Of a stretch of 64,000 nucleotides of DNA, positions 44,458 to 53,590 are shown one piece after another (the stretch's first letter is position 1; each line of letters opens with the position of its first letter). Made by a program: the position numbers and the translations under genes. This DNA comes from Amycolatopsis camponoti (GTDB lineage: Bacteria > Actinomycetota > Actinomycetes > Mycobacteriales > Pseudonocardiaceae). The stretch covers positions 124,001 through 188,000 of the forward strand of contig NZ_CABVGP010000003.1 of assembly GCF_902497555.1 (NCBI RefSeq), given 5' to 3'. A model generated the notes under the pieces. The model saw only the letters and a program-made list of their open reading frames with translations, searched no databases and had not been told where the DNA came from.

Positions 44458-45606
44458 TCAGATCTGCGGCCCCAGCGACAGCGGCGCGATGTCGGGACCG
44501 AACACGCTGCGGACCGCCTCGGCGACGATGTCGCGGTCCTCGTCGGGCGCGACTCCGATGAGGTTCCCGGCGGCGGCCTTCGTACCGAGAGCGTCGGCGA
44601 TGCGGCCGAACGCGATCAGCTCACGCAGCTGCGGCGCCCATCCGATGTCGCCCTTCTCCTGCTTTAGCGCGAGGTTTTTGGCCACGCGTACCGCTTTGGG
44701 TTCGATCTTGAGTTTGGTGGCGAGGTCGTAGTCGGTGGACACGTGGATCTGCGCGGCGAACCGGGACGACAGCGCGTCGGACAGGATGGCCCCGTGCACG
44801 CCCGGGTTGTGTCCTGCCACGACGTAGAACCCGGGGGCAGCGTTGACCACTTCGCCTTTGTTCGCCTTGACCGTGACCTGGCGGCGGCCGTCCATCGCGG
44901 GGTACACCACGGCCAGCACGGGCGGCGGAATGAGGGTGGCGTCGTCGATGAACAACGCGCGTCCCTCGCGCATCGCGGTCACCAGCGGGCCGTCCACGAA
45001 CTCGAAACTTCCGTCCGGTGTCGGCACGTAAGAACCCACGAAGTCGTCGACAATGGTGTCGCTGTCGCCCTGCACGGTCACGATGTCGGGGAACGCTGCC
45101 TCGACAACCGAGGTTTTGCCCGTCCCGGGCGGGCCGTACATGAGCGCGGCCACCCCGGCCGTGCGTAGCCGCTGCAGCGCGGTGACGTCCGGCAGGTTCG
45201 ACAGTTTGCGCGGGTGGTACATCTGCCCGTTCGGGCGGCGCACCGGACCGGTCACCAAGGGCGGCTCAGCGGGGGCTGATGGTGTGGTCGGTGGCGGGGT
45301 GGTCGGTGGGGAAACGGTCGCCTTTGTCGCGGCATCGGCGGTTTTGGGCGTCGCGCGGTAGGTGGCGGGGCTGACGCCTACGCGTTCTGCCGCGCCGTCA
45401 GCGTCCAACTTGGCCAGTGCGTTGCCAACAGCGCCGGACGAATGGCCGAGCTTGCGTGCGATGGCCCCGGGGGTGAGTTCGGCGGCGGGTTCGCTGGCGA
45501 GCTGTTCGGCCACCATGCGCCGAAGTTCGCCGTTGCGGAGCCGGGCGGCCGCGCCGGACGCGGCGGGCGCACTTGCCGGGGCCGGAGTCGTGGCTGGCGT
45601 GGTCAT
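44458..45606 (-). CDS. MoxR-type AAA+ ATPase with N-terminal winged helix
   Basis: 382 aa. N-terminal winged helix (GELRRMVAEQLASEPAAELT, HSSGAVGNALAKLDADG), a Thr/Pro linker, then the AAA+ core: Walker A GPPGTGKT at 158-165, Walker B ALFIDDATLI, sensor 1 FYVVAGHNPGVHG and SSRFAAQIHV. The MoxR/CbbQ-like core is expected to act as a chaperone on the adjacent vWA-metallopeptidase. The winged helix is shared with the 33689 protein, a link between the accessory and conjugation regions. First gene of the minus-strand accessory cluster. Confidence 0.8.
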   Translation of the reverse strand: MTTPATTPAPASAPAASGAAARLRNGELRRMVAEQLASEPAAELTPGAIARKLGHSSGAVGNALAKLDADGAAERVGVSPATYRATPKTADAATKATVSPPTTPPPTTPSAPAEPPLVTGPVRRPNGQMYHPRKLSNLPDVTALQRLRTAGVAALMYGPPGTGKTSVVEAAFPDIVTVQGDSDTIVDDFVGSYVPTPDGSFEFVDGPLVTAMREGRALFIDDATLIPPPVLAVVYPAMDGRRQVTVKANKGEVVNAAPGFYVVAGHNPGVHGAILSDALSSRFAAQIHVSTDYDLATKLKIEPKAVRVAKNLALKQEKGDIGWAPQLRELIAFGRIADALGTKAAAGNLIGVAPDEDRDIVAEAVRSVFGPDIAPLSLGPQI

Positions 45607-46605
45607 CGTGTCGGGTCCTTTCGCAGCGGGTGGGGCACGGTGCTGTCGTCATTCGTGGTCACGTCGTCGTTTTCGATGATGCACACAGCGGTCCCCAATC
45701 GTGAATTACCGGTTCCCGAATCGATAACCTGCGGCCGTGCCGGGCGAATGTTTTTCGATTTCGTTTCTCCGGTGACGCAACAAACGTAGCTCGATCCCGG
45801 CTGCCCGCACAATAGGTTTCCGGGGTCAATTCCAGGGAATTTGCCGACAACAATGGAATTCCCGGGACGTTTGCGCAGGTCAGGCAGGTGTCACCAGATT
45901 GAAGAACGTCGACGCCGGCCCAAAACGACACCGCGAATGAATCGACTTCATTGAGAAAATATAAATAGGAGGAGGGGATTGCCGAAGGTGACTGGCACGC
46001 TCTGGCGAGACGGGTGAAGACGATGATGAGGCAGCATGGCACCACCGCCGGGCCTGATGTGCTTACCTGCTTGGTGTCAAGCGAGTCTGGGATACCGACG
46101 GATCCCCCGACGGTTGCCCTGAGCTGCGATAACGGGTAACACGAGAGGATCCGGCTTAGGCGGATAGCGGAGTGCGACACGGATCGGCAGTCGGGACGGA
46201 ACCCCGCTCGGCAACCACTCTCTGCATCCTCTTTGCGTGCGGCCGTGGCAGTGGGTGTCCACGAGTGATTGTTCCGATCGCCACCGGGGGCACTGGCGTC
46301 GCGGTCGATGCCGTGACCGCTCGCGCGATCCGGAGCCGTTGTCGCGGCGTGCGGTAGTTGCGCAGTACGCTCGATGCGGACCGGTGACGCCATTGCGGCG
46401 AACAGATGGAGCGTGCGCACAGGATTCTTTTTCTTCGGCGTCGACGATTGTGCTGCCACAGTCGACGCTAGCATCGACACAGGAGAGGTCGCGGCACAAT
46501 ACCGAGGTATTTCGCTGTTCCCGCGAATTGCCTCTCTTCGGAACGAGTTATGCATCGTTGGCGACGGCGCGGACGCGCGTGTGCGCGAGACGTCGGCGTG
46601 TTCAT
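45607..46605. other. 1-kb intergenic region, AT-rich in part
   Basis: No convincing gene on either strand; long open frames here are artefacts of high GC. The stretch 45900-45980 is clearly AT-richer than its surroundings (ATTGAGAAAATATAAATAGG, then GGAGG) and could hold promoters. It lies upstream of the MoxR gene (minus strand) and downstream of the LysM-BTAD gene, separating the accessory cluster from the Tad locus. A border of the mobile element here is possible but not shown. Confidence 0.5.
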
Positions 46606-49554
46606 TCATCGTGCCGTGAATCGGGGCGATGGTTCGCCGAGGGGTATTCCGGTCTCGCGTTCGCGTAGCCGGCGGGCGAGGGTGACGGTGTCCGCGGTGG
46701 GTGTGAGTCCGATTTCTGCCAGTCGGGTCCGCAAGAGGGTGAGTGTCCGGGAGATTTCGTCGTGTCGGCTCAGCGCGTGTTGCATGCGCATGATGTCGCG
46801 GTAGAGCAGTTCGTTGTGCGGGTCGAACGCGCGCGCGGTTTCGAGGAGGTCGAGGGTGTAGTCCGGGTCGTCGGCGACCCGGGCGCGCGCGAGTGCGGCG
46901 ACGGCTTCGAGGGCGTCGCGGCGGGTGGCTTCCCGGGAGGCGACGAGCCACTCGGCGTCCAGGCCCTCGGCCAGGGATCCGCCGTAGTGCGCCACGATGG
47001 CCTCGTAGGCGCCGGTGCGCTGCGCGGGTGTGGTGGCGGCGCGGCGGGCGGTGACCGCGTCGGCGAAGTCCCAGTAATCGACTTCGACGACGGCCGGGTC
47101 GAGCCGGTAGTGGCCGTGTTCGGCGTGGATCGGGTTTCCGGCTGCGCCGAGGGTGGCAGCGTCGAGTGTGCGGCGGACCCGGGAGATAACGGTACGCAGG
47201 ACGCTGGCGGGGTTGCGGGGCGGCTGGTCCGGCCAGAGAGCGTCGACGATGCCGTCCCGGGATGCTCCGCCGGGGTGTACGGCGAGGTACACCAGCAGTT
47301 CGACCGGCCGGCTGCTCAGTTCTCCGGACAGGTCTCGCGTGTCGGAGTCGGGTCGAGCCGGGTGGGGTCGCCAGTGCAGGGCCGGCGTGCCGAAGACTGC
47401 CAGTCTCAGCGATGCGAGTCTCGGTGCCTGCGCGCGCTCAGTCCTCGGTAGCGGGCGGGATTCGCGGCCAGCTATTGCGGGGCCGGCGATGGCGGGTTCG
47501 GGCACGTGCCGGCCAGCGGTGATTTCCAGGCGGCCAGAGGAGTTATCGCCGCTGGCTTCCGGCTGCGCTGGCGCGGCCTGTGGTGATGTCGCCGACCGCT
47601 CGGGCACTGGTTTCCCACTGTATGGCTCAGTGTCGTTGTTCGCAGCATCGCGAGGGTCGGCCGCTTGCGTGGTGTGACAGAAGCGCAGCAGCTCGCGGGT
47701 GGCGGTCTCGGGCAGAGTGAAGCTGCGTGTACCGCGCAAGGGTTCGCCGAGCCCGGGATCGGTCGCGGAGATGATTCCGGTGGCGGTGACATAGGCGGTC
47801 ACCCCGGGGCGCCATTGACCCAGCAGCAGGGCCGTGACGCCGTGTTGGGCGCCATTGTCGAGCAGGTGTTGCAGCCGCGCCTGCTGTTTCGGTTCGCGGG
47901 GTGGTGTCGCGATCAGGATGGCGGGCCGGGGCGGCGGTTCTGGGGTGTCGAGGGCGGCCAACGTGGTGTCCAGATCGGTCACCACGGTGAGCGCCTGCGG
48001 CAGGCCCGCACGAGGCGCCGGCACGCCCAGCAGGCGGGCCAAGTCGGCGGTGGGCACCAGCACTCTCGGTGCCGATGTTCCGGCGCGTGCGGTGGTGAGG
48101 ATGGACAGCAGCAGTGCGCGCGTCGCGGCGTAGCCGCCGGGCCCGATGAGGCCGAGGCCGTGCACACGGGCCAGGTCGAGTGCGACGTGGGTGGCCTCGC
48201 CCGCTGTGCCGTCGGTGCCCCCGGCATCGGTGTGCGGTGCGGTCGCGTCGAGGGCGATGTCGACCGCCCACGACGGCGTCTCCGGTCCTGTGCGGGTACC
48301 GACGGCCGCTGCAGTGACCACACGACGGCGATGTGCGGGCCGCACCTGCGCCGGGCCCTCGTCGCCCCGGTAAACGGGACGACGTCGGCGGCGCGGCAGC
48401 ACAGGGATGTCGGCGTCGGCAGCGCCGGTGTCGTCGGGCAGCCCGTCGACGGCCAGGGCCGTGTCTTCGTCGTGGTGGCGTGCGCGCAGATGAGCTAGCC
48501 GCAGCTGATACACCACCGGCGATACCGGTACGCCGTCCTCGCCGCGGCCGCTACTCGACCGGTAGTGGGCCTGGCGACGGCGCCGAGCGAGCACGAGCAG
48601 AGAACTGACCGCGGCGGCGAGGCCGAGGCTGACGAAGACCTCACCGCCGCCCCATGTCACCGCGCCCCAACCCGAGTGGCCCGTTGCCGTGTCCGTACCG
48701 ACATTCAGGCCAGAGGGCACCGGCACTGGAGGCGGTGAGGTGGTCGTGCCCGGCGCCGCGGGCGCCGGTTCGGTGAAGGGTGCTGGTACGGCGCGGGGAG
48801 GGGGCGGCGGGACGGCAGGGGCGGCCACGGGGCCGGGCGCGGGGATGTGGAGGAGGTCGCCGGGGTGGATCAGGTTCGGTGAGCTCAGCACGCGGCCACC
48901 GGGCTGGGTGTTGCCCCGGTTGAGTGACCAGATCTCGGGCCAGCGGTCCCCGTCGCCGAGGCAGCGTTGCGCGATGCGCCACAGTGAGTCGTGCACGCCG
49001 TCCTGCGGCGGCCGGACCTGTTCGGTACCCGGCTGGGCCGCAAGTGCAGGCCGGCTGGCAGGGTGTTGGTCGGCGAACGGCATCGTGCTGGGGCGGCTCG
49101 CGGCCGCCGGCGCGGCCCCGCTAGACGGGCCGGCCTCGGGCAGGGCCGCTGGTGCTGCGGTAGCGGTGCGGCCCAGCATGGCCACGAGCAGGGCCCCGAC
49201 GAGCACCGTCGCGACGCGCCGCACCGGCCCTGCCTGTCGGCGTACGTGCGGCCACCGCGCACCTCGGGCGACGTCGAGGGCGCAGGCCGCGACGTCGAGG
49301 ACGAACACCAGCCACAGCACCCACAGCAGGCACGCGAGACTGTCGAGGAGCAGCGTTGTCGACATCGGGGCCATCAGCACGGACCCGAGTTCGTCCAGGC
49401 TCGGCAGGTGGTCCGGCAGTGGCCACCCGACGCCGTAGACGAGCGCCCAGGGCAGCCCGGCCACCAGCGCAGCCAGCAGCCCGAGCGCGAGCAGCCCTCG
49501 CACGCCCAGGACCAGCAGCCGGACGGTGCGTGCCACCCGCGTTGGGCCGACCAT
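46606..49554 (-). CDS. Membrane protein with LysM and C-terminal BTAD domain
   Basis: 982 aa. Membrane helices at the N-terminus (about 10-40, 60-85, 110-130), an extracytoplasmic LysM domain (SLWRIAQRCLGDGDRWPEIW, LIHPGDLLHIPAP), another helix (SLGLAAAVSSLLVLARRRRQ), a long cytosolic part (VLVPTADLARLLGVPAP) and a SARP/BTAD module (SSRPVELLVYLAVHPGGASR, LWPDQPP, NELLYRDIMRMQHALSRHDE). It could link cell-wall contact to regulation. Such proteins end actinobacterial Tad clusters. Start overlaps the upstream stop by one base (TGATG). Confidence 0.85.
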   Translation of the reverse strand: MVGPTRVARTVRLLVLGVRGLLALGLLAALVAGLPWALVYGVGWPLPDHLPSLDELGSVLMAPMSTTLLLDSLACLLWVLWLVFVLDVAACALDVARGARWPHVRRQAGPVRRVATVLVGALLVAMLGRTATAAPAALPEAGPSSGAAPAAASRPSTMPFADQHPASRPALAAQPGTEQVRPPQDGVHDSLWRIAQRCLGDGDRWPEIWSLNRGNTQPGGRVLSSPNLIHPGDLLHIPAPGPVAAPAVPPPPPRAVPAPFTEPAPAAPGTTTSPPPVPVPSGLNVGTDTATGHSGWGAVTWGGGEVFVSLGLAAAVSSLLVLARRRRQAHYRSSSGRGEDGVPVSPVVYQLRLAHLRARHHDEDTALAVDGLPDDTGAADADIPVLPRRRRRPVYRGDEGPAQVRPAHRRRVVTAAAVGTRTGPETPSWAVDIALDATAPHTDAGGTDGTAGEATHVALDLARVHGLGLIGPGGYAATRALLLSILTTARAGTSAPRVLVPTADLARLLGVPAPRAGLPQALTVVTDLDTTLAALDTPEPPPRPAILIATPPREPKQQARLQHLLDNGAQHGVTALLLGQWRPGVTAYVTATGIISATDPGLGEPLRGTRSFTLPETATRELLRFCHTTQAADPRDAANNDTEPYSGKPVPERSATSPQAAPAQPEASGDNSSGRLEITAGRHVPEPAIAGPAIAGRESRPLPRTERAQAPRLASLRLAVFGTPALHWRPHPARPDSDTRDLSGELSSRPVELLVYLAVHPGGASRDGIVDALWPDQPPRNPASVLRTVISRVRRTLDAATLGAAGNPIHAEHGHYRLDPAVVEVDYWDFADAVTARRAATTPAQRTGAYEAIVAHYGGSLAEGLDAEWLVASREATRRDALEAVAALARARVADDPDYTLDLLETARAFDPHNELLYRDIMRMQHALSRHDEISRTLTLLRTRLAEIGLTPTADTVTLARRLRERETGIPLGEPSPRFTAR

Positions 49555-49967
49555 CAGCTGCTCGCCGACCCGACCGCGGCGCCGGTGATGTCGCCGGACG
49601 CGGTCGGGGCCGGTGGCGCCGCCCGTGAGGCACGTGGCTCGGCGGCTATCGCCGGGCCGGCAGCGGCGCGGGACTTCACACGCGTGCGCTTGCCGCCGCG
49701 GGCCGGCTTGGCTGACCGGTCTAGCCAGCGGGTGAGATCGGCGAGGGAGACGTCGGTGACCTGTGCCAGCTCAGCCACGTCGATGACGTCGCCGGCCTCG
49801 GTCAGGACAGTCCCGAGTTCGCGTTCGAGCTCGGCGAGCTGGCCGGCCAGCTCGGTGTGCTGGCGGGCCAGCTTGCCCACGAGGGTGGCCGCGTGGGCCC
49901 GTCGGGTGCTGCGTTGGGAATCTCGTTGCTCGATGCGGCGGGTGATCTCGTCTTCCGAGGTGACCAT
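49554..49967 (-). CDS. Coiled-coil/HTH-like protein of the Tad locus
   Basis: 137 aa: a coiled coil (ARQHTELAGQLAELERELGT), an HTH-like DVIDVAELAQVTDVSLADLT, then a basic and Ala/Pro-rich tail. Not recognised. Position between TadG-like and LysM-BTAD genes suggests a cytosolic accessory role. Confidence 0.6.
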   Translation of the reverse strand: MVTSEDEITRRIEQRDSQRSTRRAHAATLVGKLARQHTELAGQLAELERELGTVLTEAGDVIDVAELAQVTDVSLADLTRWLDRSAKPARGGKRTRVKSRAAAGPAIAAEPRASRAAPPAPTASGDITGAAVGSASS

Positions 49968-50000
49968 GCCTGTCTCCTTGTCCTGCTGCTCGCTCGCGGG

Positions 50001-50450
50001 TCAGGGCTCGATGCCGGTGATCCCGCGCTGCGGGTGGGCGGTGGCGTGCCCGTGGGTGTGGATGTCCTTGACACCGATCAGGGACAGCAGCTGGGTGCGA
50101 TAGGTGGCGGTGACCTCGACGGTGACGGTGTTCCCGGCGACCGCGACGGTGCCGGTGGCGCCGATGTTCGCCAGATACCGCTGCGCGAGCTCCCGGGCCA
50201 GGACGGGATCGAGCCGGAAGGCGCCGGTGGCGCGGTAGGCGGCGAGGTCGAGGCCTTGAGCGCCGGCCCGGGCGGCGGACTCGGCTTGCCCGCCGGCGCG
50301 GACCTTGCTCGCCAGCGCGAGGCCGCCATCCAGGCTCAGGCCGGCCAGCGCGAGCAGCCCGATCAGCAGCACCAGCGCGAAGGCCGACACCTGGCCCCGC
50401 TCGGCGCGCCACCACACACCCCACCGGCCTTTATTTCGGCGACCGGTCAT
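50001..50450 (-). CDS. TadG/TadE-like pilus assembly protein
   Basis: 149 aa. Basic N-terminus ending in [20 protein letters not shown], a class-III-like leader and one membrane helix, then an extracytoplasmic part with [20 protein letters not shown]. Resembles the Rv3654c/TadG-like minor pilins of actinobacteria. Start overlaps the upstream TadE stop (ATGA). Confidence 0.75.
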   Translation of the reverse strand: MTGRRNKGRWGVWWRAERGQVSAFALVLLIGLLALAGLSLDGGLALASKVRAGGQAESAARAGAQGLDLAAYRATGAFRLDPVLARELAQRYLANIGATGTVAVAGNTVTVEVTATYRTQLLSLIGVKDIHTHGHATAHPQRGITGIEP

Positions 50451-50914
50451 GGCCTCGCTCCGATCGCGGGGGCCGAGCGGTAGGCGTCGACCACCTCGCT
50501 GGCGGTCGATTCCAGGGTCTTCCCGCCAGGCAGTCTGAGGAGCAGGGCCTGGCTGAGGTCGACGGTGCAGCGCACGCTGACCGTGATCGTCGCGGCCGGG
50601 GCCAGGGTGCCCGACATCGTGGTGACCAGGTCGCGGCACACCACTCCGGCGTGCGCGAGCGCAGCGCCTGCGGTCTCGCGCGCGGCGGTGACGGCGGCAG
50701 GGGCGCTGCGTTGCAGTGTGGCGGCGCGGGCCGCTTGGTGCGCGGCGTCGTCGAGCCGCAGCCGGGCATCGACGCCGCGGTGCACCACCACGGCCACGAA
50801 CACCACGACCATGACCAGCAGCGGGGCGAACAGCACGGCCTCGACGGTCACCGAACCACGCTCGGCACACCACCACCGTCGCGCCGGCGCGCGTCCCGGA
50901 GCCTGCGTGGTCAC
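50447..50914 (-). CDS. tadE-like: TadE-like minor pilin (copy 2)
   Basis: 155 aa with [20 protein letters not shown], the TadE-type prepilin segment, followed by an extracytoplasmic part with two Cys ([15 protein letters not shown]). Processed by the prepilin peptidase and inserted in the pilus or its base. Coupled to both neighbours by four-base overlaps. Confidence 0.8.
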   Translation of the reverse strand: MTTQAPGRAPARRWWCAERGSVTVEAVLFAPLLVMVVVFVAVVVHRGVDARLRLDDAAHQAARAATLQRSAPAAVTAARETAGAALAHAGVVCRDLVTTMSGTLAPAATITVSVRCTVDLSQALLLRLPGGKTLESTASEVVDAYRSAPAIGARP

Positions 50915-51903
50915 GGCAGCTTCGTCTCATCTGGTCCGTCGCGGCGGAACCGCTTGCGACGAGCGGTCGCGGCTCCTCCCCTGCCGTCGTGGCTGCCCGG
51001 GACCTGCAGCCACGACGAGGCCGGCCGTTCCCAGGGGAACGGTCCGGCTCCCGTGAGATCGCGAGCAGCGGTGAGGAAGGCGTGCAGGGTCCGCGGCAAC
51101 GCTTCTGCCGCCCGTCCAAGGGCCAGGACGTGGTCATGTCCGGGCACGGTGGAAAGTGTGCGGTCAGTGCGGGTGGCGAGCTCGGCGTGGCGGAGTTTCG
51201 CTTCCCACGCCCGCGACAAGGCGAGGCAGCCGCGCATGTGCCCCACGACCTCGGCCAGGCCGGCGTCGATCACGGCGATAGCCTCGCGCGCCGCGGCGGC
51301 CAGGTCACCGACCTCGGTATCGGGGTCGCGCGCGAGTTCGCTCGCCAGCGTGCGGGCCTCCCGGGTGCGCTCGAGCACAGACAAGGATTCCCACACCACT
51401 CTATGCACCTCGCGACACAGTTCGGGGCCGAACCAGCCTCTCGCCGGGCTGCGATGCAGTTCGTCCACACCGCAGATCAGCTCCCGCACCGCCGCTGCGC
51501 CCGGACAGCCGAGGTCGGCGAAGTCACGGCTACGCATAAAGAACTCGCCGCGCGTGCGGTCGAGACGGCACGGGCTCGCCGCGCCGTGCCGGTGATCGAC
51601 CAGCAGCCGGGTGGCTCGGTGCCGGCCGATCACCACGCTCGCGCCGACGGTGAGGACTCCGAAAGCCACGACGTCGCCCGCTACGGCGCCTCCGCCGGAA
51701 CTAGCCGCAAGACCGCCGAGTACTGCGAGGGCCGTACCGAGAAGTCCAGTGAGGACAATGCGGAAAGTCAGCCCTGCGCGCGCATACTCGGTGCGCCATC
51801 GCCGATCGGAGACGGCGGGGTTCACGAGCACGGAATCCGGCCCGTCGGGGAATAAGCCCGTGATCACGGGGGTGGCCGGTCGGGGCGGTGTGTGGCGCGT
51901 CAT
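50911..51903 (-). CDS. Two-helix membrane protein of the Tad locus
   Basis: 330 aa from the ATG at 51903 (AAAGGA site nine bases upstream). Two membrane helices ([40 protein letters not shown]), then a cytosolic helical domain with repeated ALAS and [20 protein letters not shown] segments. Not recognised, but embedded between TadE genes. Confidence 0.65.
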   Translation of the reverse strand: MTRHTPPRPATPVITGLFPDGPDSVLVNPAVSDRRWRTEYARAGLTFRIVLTGLLGTALAVLGGLAASSGGGAVAGDVVAFGVLTVGASVVIGRHRATRLLVDHRHGAASPCRLDRTRGEFFMRSRDFADLGCPGAAAVRELICGVDELHRSPARGWFGPELCREVHRVVWESLSVLERTREARTLASELARDPDTEVGDLAAAAREAIAVIDAGLAEVVGHMRGCLALSRAWEAKLRHAELATRTDRTLSTVPGHDHVLALGRAAEALPRTLHAFLTAARDLTGAGPFPWERPASSWLQVPGSHDGRGGAATARRKRFRRDGPDETKLP

Positions 51904-51952
51904 CGGGTGTCCTTTCGGCCCTGGGACCGGATGTCCTGGTTTCGAGGGAATG

Positions 51953-52432
51953 TCAGGGAGCGGCGGCGGGTAGGTCCGGCACGAAACGCTCGATGGCGCC
52001 GGAGACTTCGGCGTGCACCGGCAAGTGCACGCCGGGCAGGACACCGGCGGCCTCGCCGCGGATACTCACCGACACCATCTGCGCGCCGCGCGACACGTCG
52101 AGAACGGGGTCACGCAGCGGGCCGTCGGCGAGGTCGTCGAGCAGGCCCCGGGCGGCTGCCAGCCCGGTGCCGGTGGTGCCGTCCTGGGTGCGGGCGGCGG
52201 CCAGCGCCTCGGAAGCGGCGGCCTGGGCGACGTGCGTGGCGTGCGACCACACCGCGAGCTGGATGATCGTCAGGAGGGTTAGCAGCAGCAGCGGAGTCGC
52301 GATGACCAGTTCGACGGTGACCTCGCCGCGGTCCCCGCGCGCCGCCTGCCGCAGGCGCGTCCACAGCTGTCGTACGCGATCTCGCGATTGCGTACCAGTG
52401 CGGAGGGCTGCGGGGGGCGAGGCGAGCATCAT
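51953..52432 (-). CDS. tadE: TadE-like minor pilin (copy 1)
   Basis: 159 aa with GDRGEVTVELVIATPLLLLT, the TadE prepilin segment, and an extracytoplasmic tail. The start overlaps the end of the Flp pilin gene. Expected minor pilin or assembly factor. Confidence 0.82.
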   Translation of the reverse strand: MMLASPPAALRTGTQSRDRVRQLWTRLRQAARGDRGEVTVELVIATPLLLLTLLTIIQLAVWSHATHVAQAAASEALAAARTQDGTTGTGLAAARGLLDDLADGPLRDPVLDVSRGAQMVSVSIRGEAAGVLPGVHLPVHAEVSGAIERFVPDLPAAAP

Positions 52433-52629
52433 CGGCCGAGCCCCAAGTCGATCGACTCCGCCTTGGCGGTGAGCTTGGCGACGATGATCGCGACGATGAC
52501 GATCGCGGCGATGGCCATCAAGGCGGTGACGATGACCGTGGTGGTGATCTCTCCTCGCTCCGGATCGGCGCGCAACAGCGTGACACGCGCGCGCACCAAT
52601 TCCCAGGCGTTGCGAATGAAGTGCACCAT
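52429..52629 (-). CDS. flp: Flp-type major pilin
   Basis: 66 aa: a 30-residue leader region ending DPERGE, then one hydrophobic helix (TTTVIVTALMAIAAIVIVAI). Size, position between TadC and TadE, and the Gly before the hydrophobic segment fit a Tad pilin precursor cut by the A24 peptidase. The usual EY pair of Flp pilins is not present. Confidence 0.75.
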   Translation of the reverse strand: MVHFIRNAWELVRARVTLLRADPERGEITTTVIVTALMAIAAIVIVAIIVAKLTAKAESIDLGLGR

Positions 52630-52696
52630 GGCATCAACCTCCTTCGGTTGTCGGGCAATGCTTTTCGTCGGTTGCAGTCGGCGGCCGGGTTCGCGG

Positions 52697-53590
52697 TTAA
52701 AGTCCGTTGAGGACTTGGACTATCGCTGGGTAGGCGATGAATCCGAGGAAGCCGAGGAACAACAGGGTTGTTGGCAACGCCATCCGTTCGGTGGCGGAGT
52801 GGGCGTCGGTTTCGGCGTCGGTGACTTGATGGGTTCGCAGTGCTTGTGCCTTCGCCGTGAGGGATGCCCGTACCCGGGCGCCTTCGGTGCCGGCCAGGGA
52901 GATCGACGCGGCGAGTTCGGCCAGTTCGGCGATGCCGAGTTCCTCACCGAGGCGGCGCAGCGTCTCCCAGGGTGTGGTGCGGGTCAGTTGCGCGGCACGC
53001 AGCGCACGGCGGATCTTGCCGAACGCCGGTCCTGTTCCGACGGCGGCGGCGTCGGTGAGGGCGGCCTCGACGCCGGCGCCGCCGGCGAGGGTGATCCCGA
53101 CGAGATCGAGGAACGCCGAGAGCGCGGCGCGGAACTCCCGTCGCAGCCGGGTGGCCTTCGCGCGGACGTCGAGATCAGGGATCAGGAAGCCGAGCCCGGC
53201 AAGGACAAGCCCGACCAGCAGGGGTGCCTGCACCCCTGCCGACAGCCCGGCCAGGGCTAGCAGGGCCTGCGCCGGCCACGGCATCAGCAGGCCGGCCAGG
53301 GTGAGTAGCGCCGTCGCGGCGAGGTGGGTGTCGGCATCGCGGCCGGTGATCCGCAGATCATTCTCGATCGCGGCGCCGGGCGGGCCGAGCATTCGCAGGC
53401 CTGGCACGAATATCCGGCCCCACCGGGCGGGCCAGGGAACCTCGTCTGCGGCTGGGATCGGCGCGGCCGACGCATGGGTGCTGGCCTGGGCGAGCCGGTC
53501 ACTCAATGCCGGGCGCGGCGGCAGGACCCAGGTCAGCAGCAGCCACAACCCGGCGCCGGCGCCAGCGCCGAAGAAGAGTGCGGGAATCAT
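52697..53590 (-). CDS. tadC: TadC-like inner-membrane platform protein (GspF domain)
   Basis: 297 aa, with helices at the N-terminus, at about 95-120, 125-142 and at the C-terminus (TTLLFLGFLGFIAYPAIVQV). The GspF core includes ALSAFLDLVGITLAGGAGVE and AASISLAGTEGARVRASL. Forms the membrane platform of the Tad secretion machine with TadB. The start overlaps the TadB stop (ATGA). Confidence 0.85.
   Translation of the reverse strand: MIPALFFGAGAGAGLWLLLTWVLPPRPALSDRLAQASTHASAAPIPAADEVPWPARWGRIFVPGLRMLGPPGAAIENDLRITGRDADTHLAATALLTLAGLLMPWPAQALLALAGLSAGVQAPLLVGLVLAGLGFLIPDLDVRAKATRLRREFRAALSAFLDLVGITLAGGAGVEAALTDAAAVGTGPAFGKIRRALRAAQLTRTTPWETLRRLGEELGIAELAELAASISLAGTEGARVRASLTAKAQALRTHQVTDAETDAHSATERMALPTTLLFLGFLGFIAYPAIVQVLNGL

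Noticed and set aside
45659..46951. 430-aa minus-strand open frame in the gap before the Tad locus
   Set aside because: Low-complexity at one end, mixed composition, no RBS or domain; partly overlaps the BTAD coding region.
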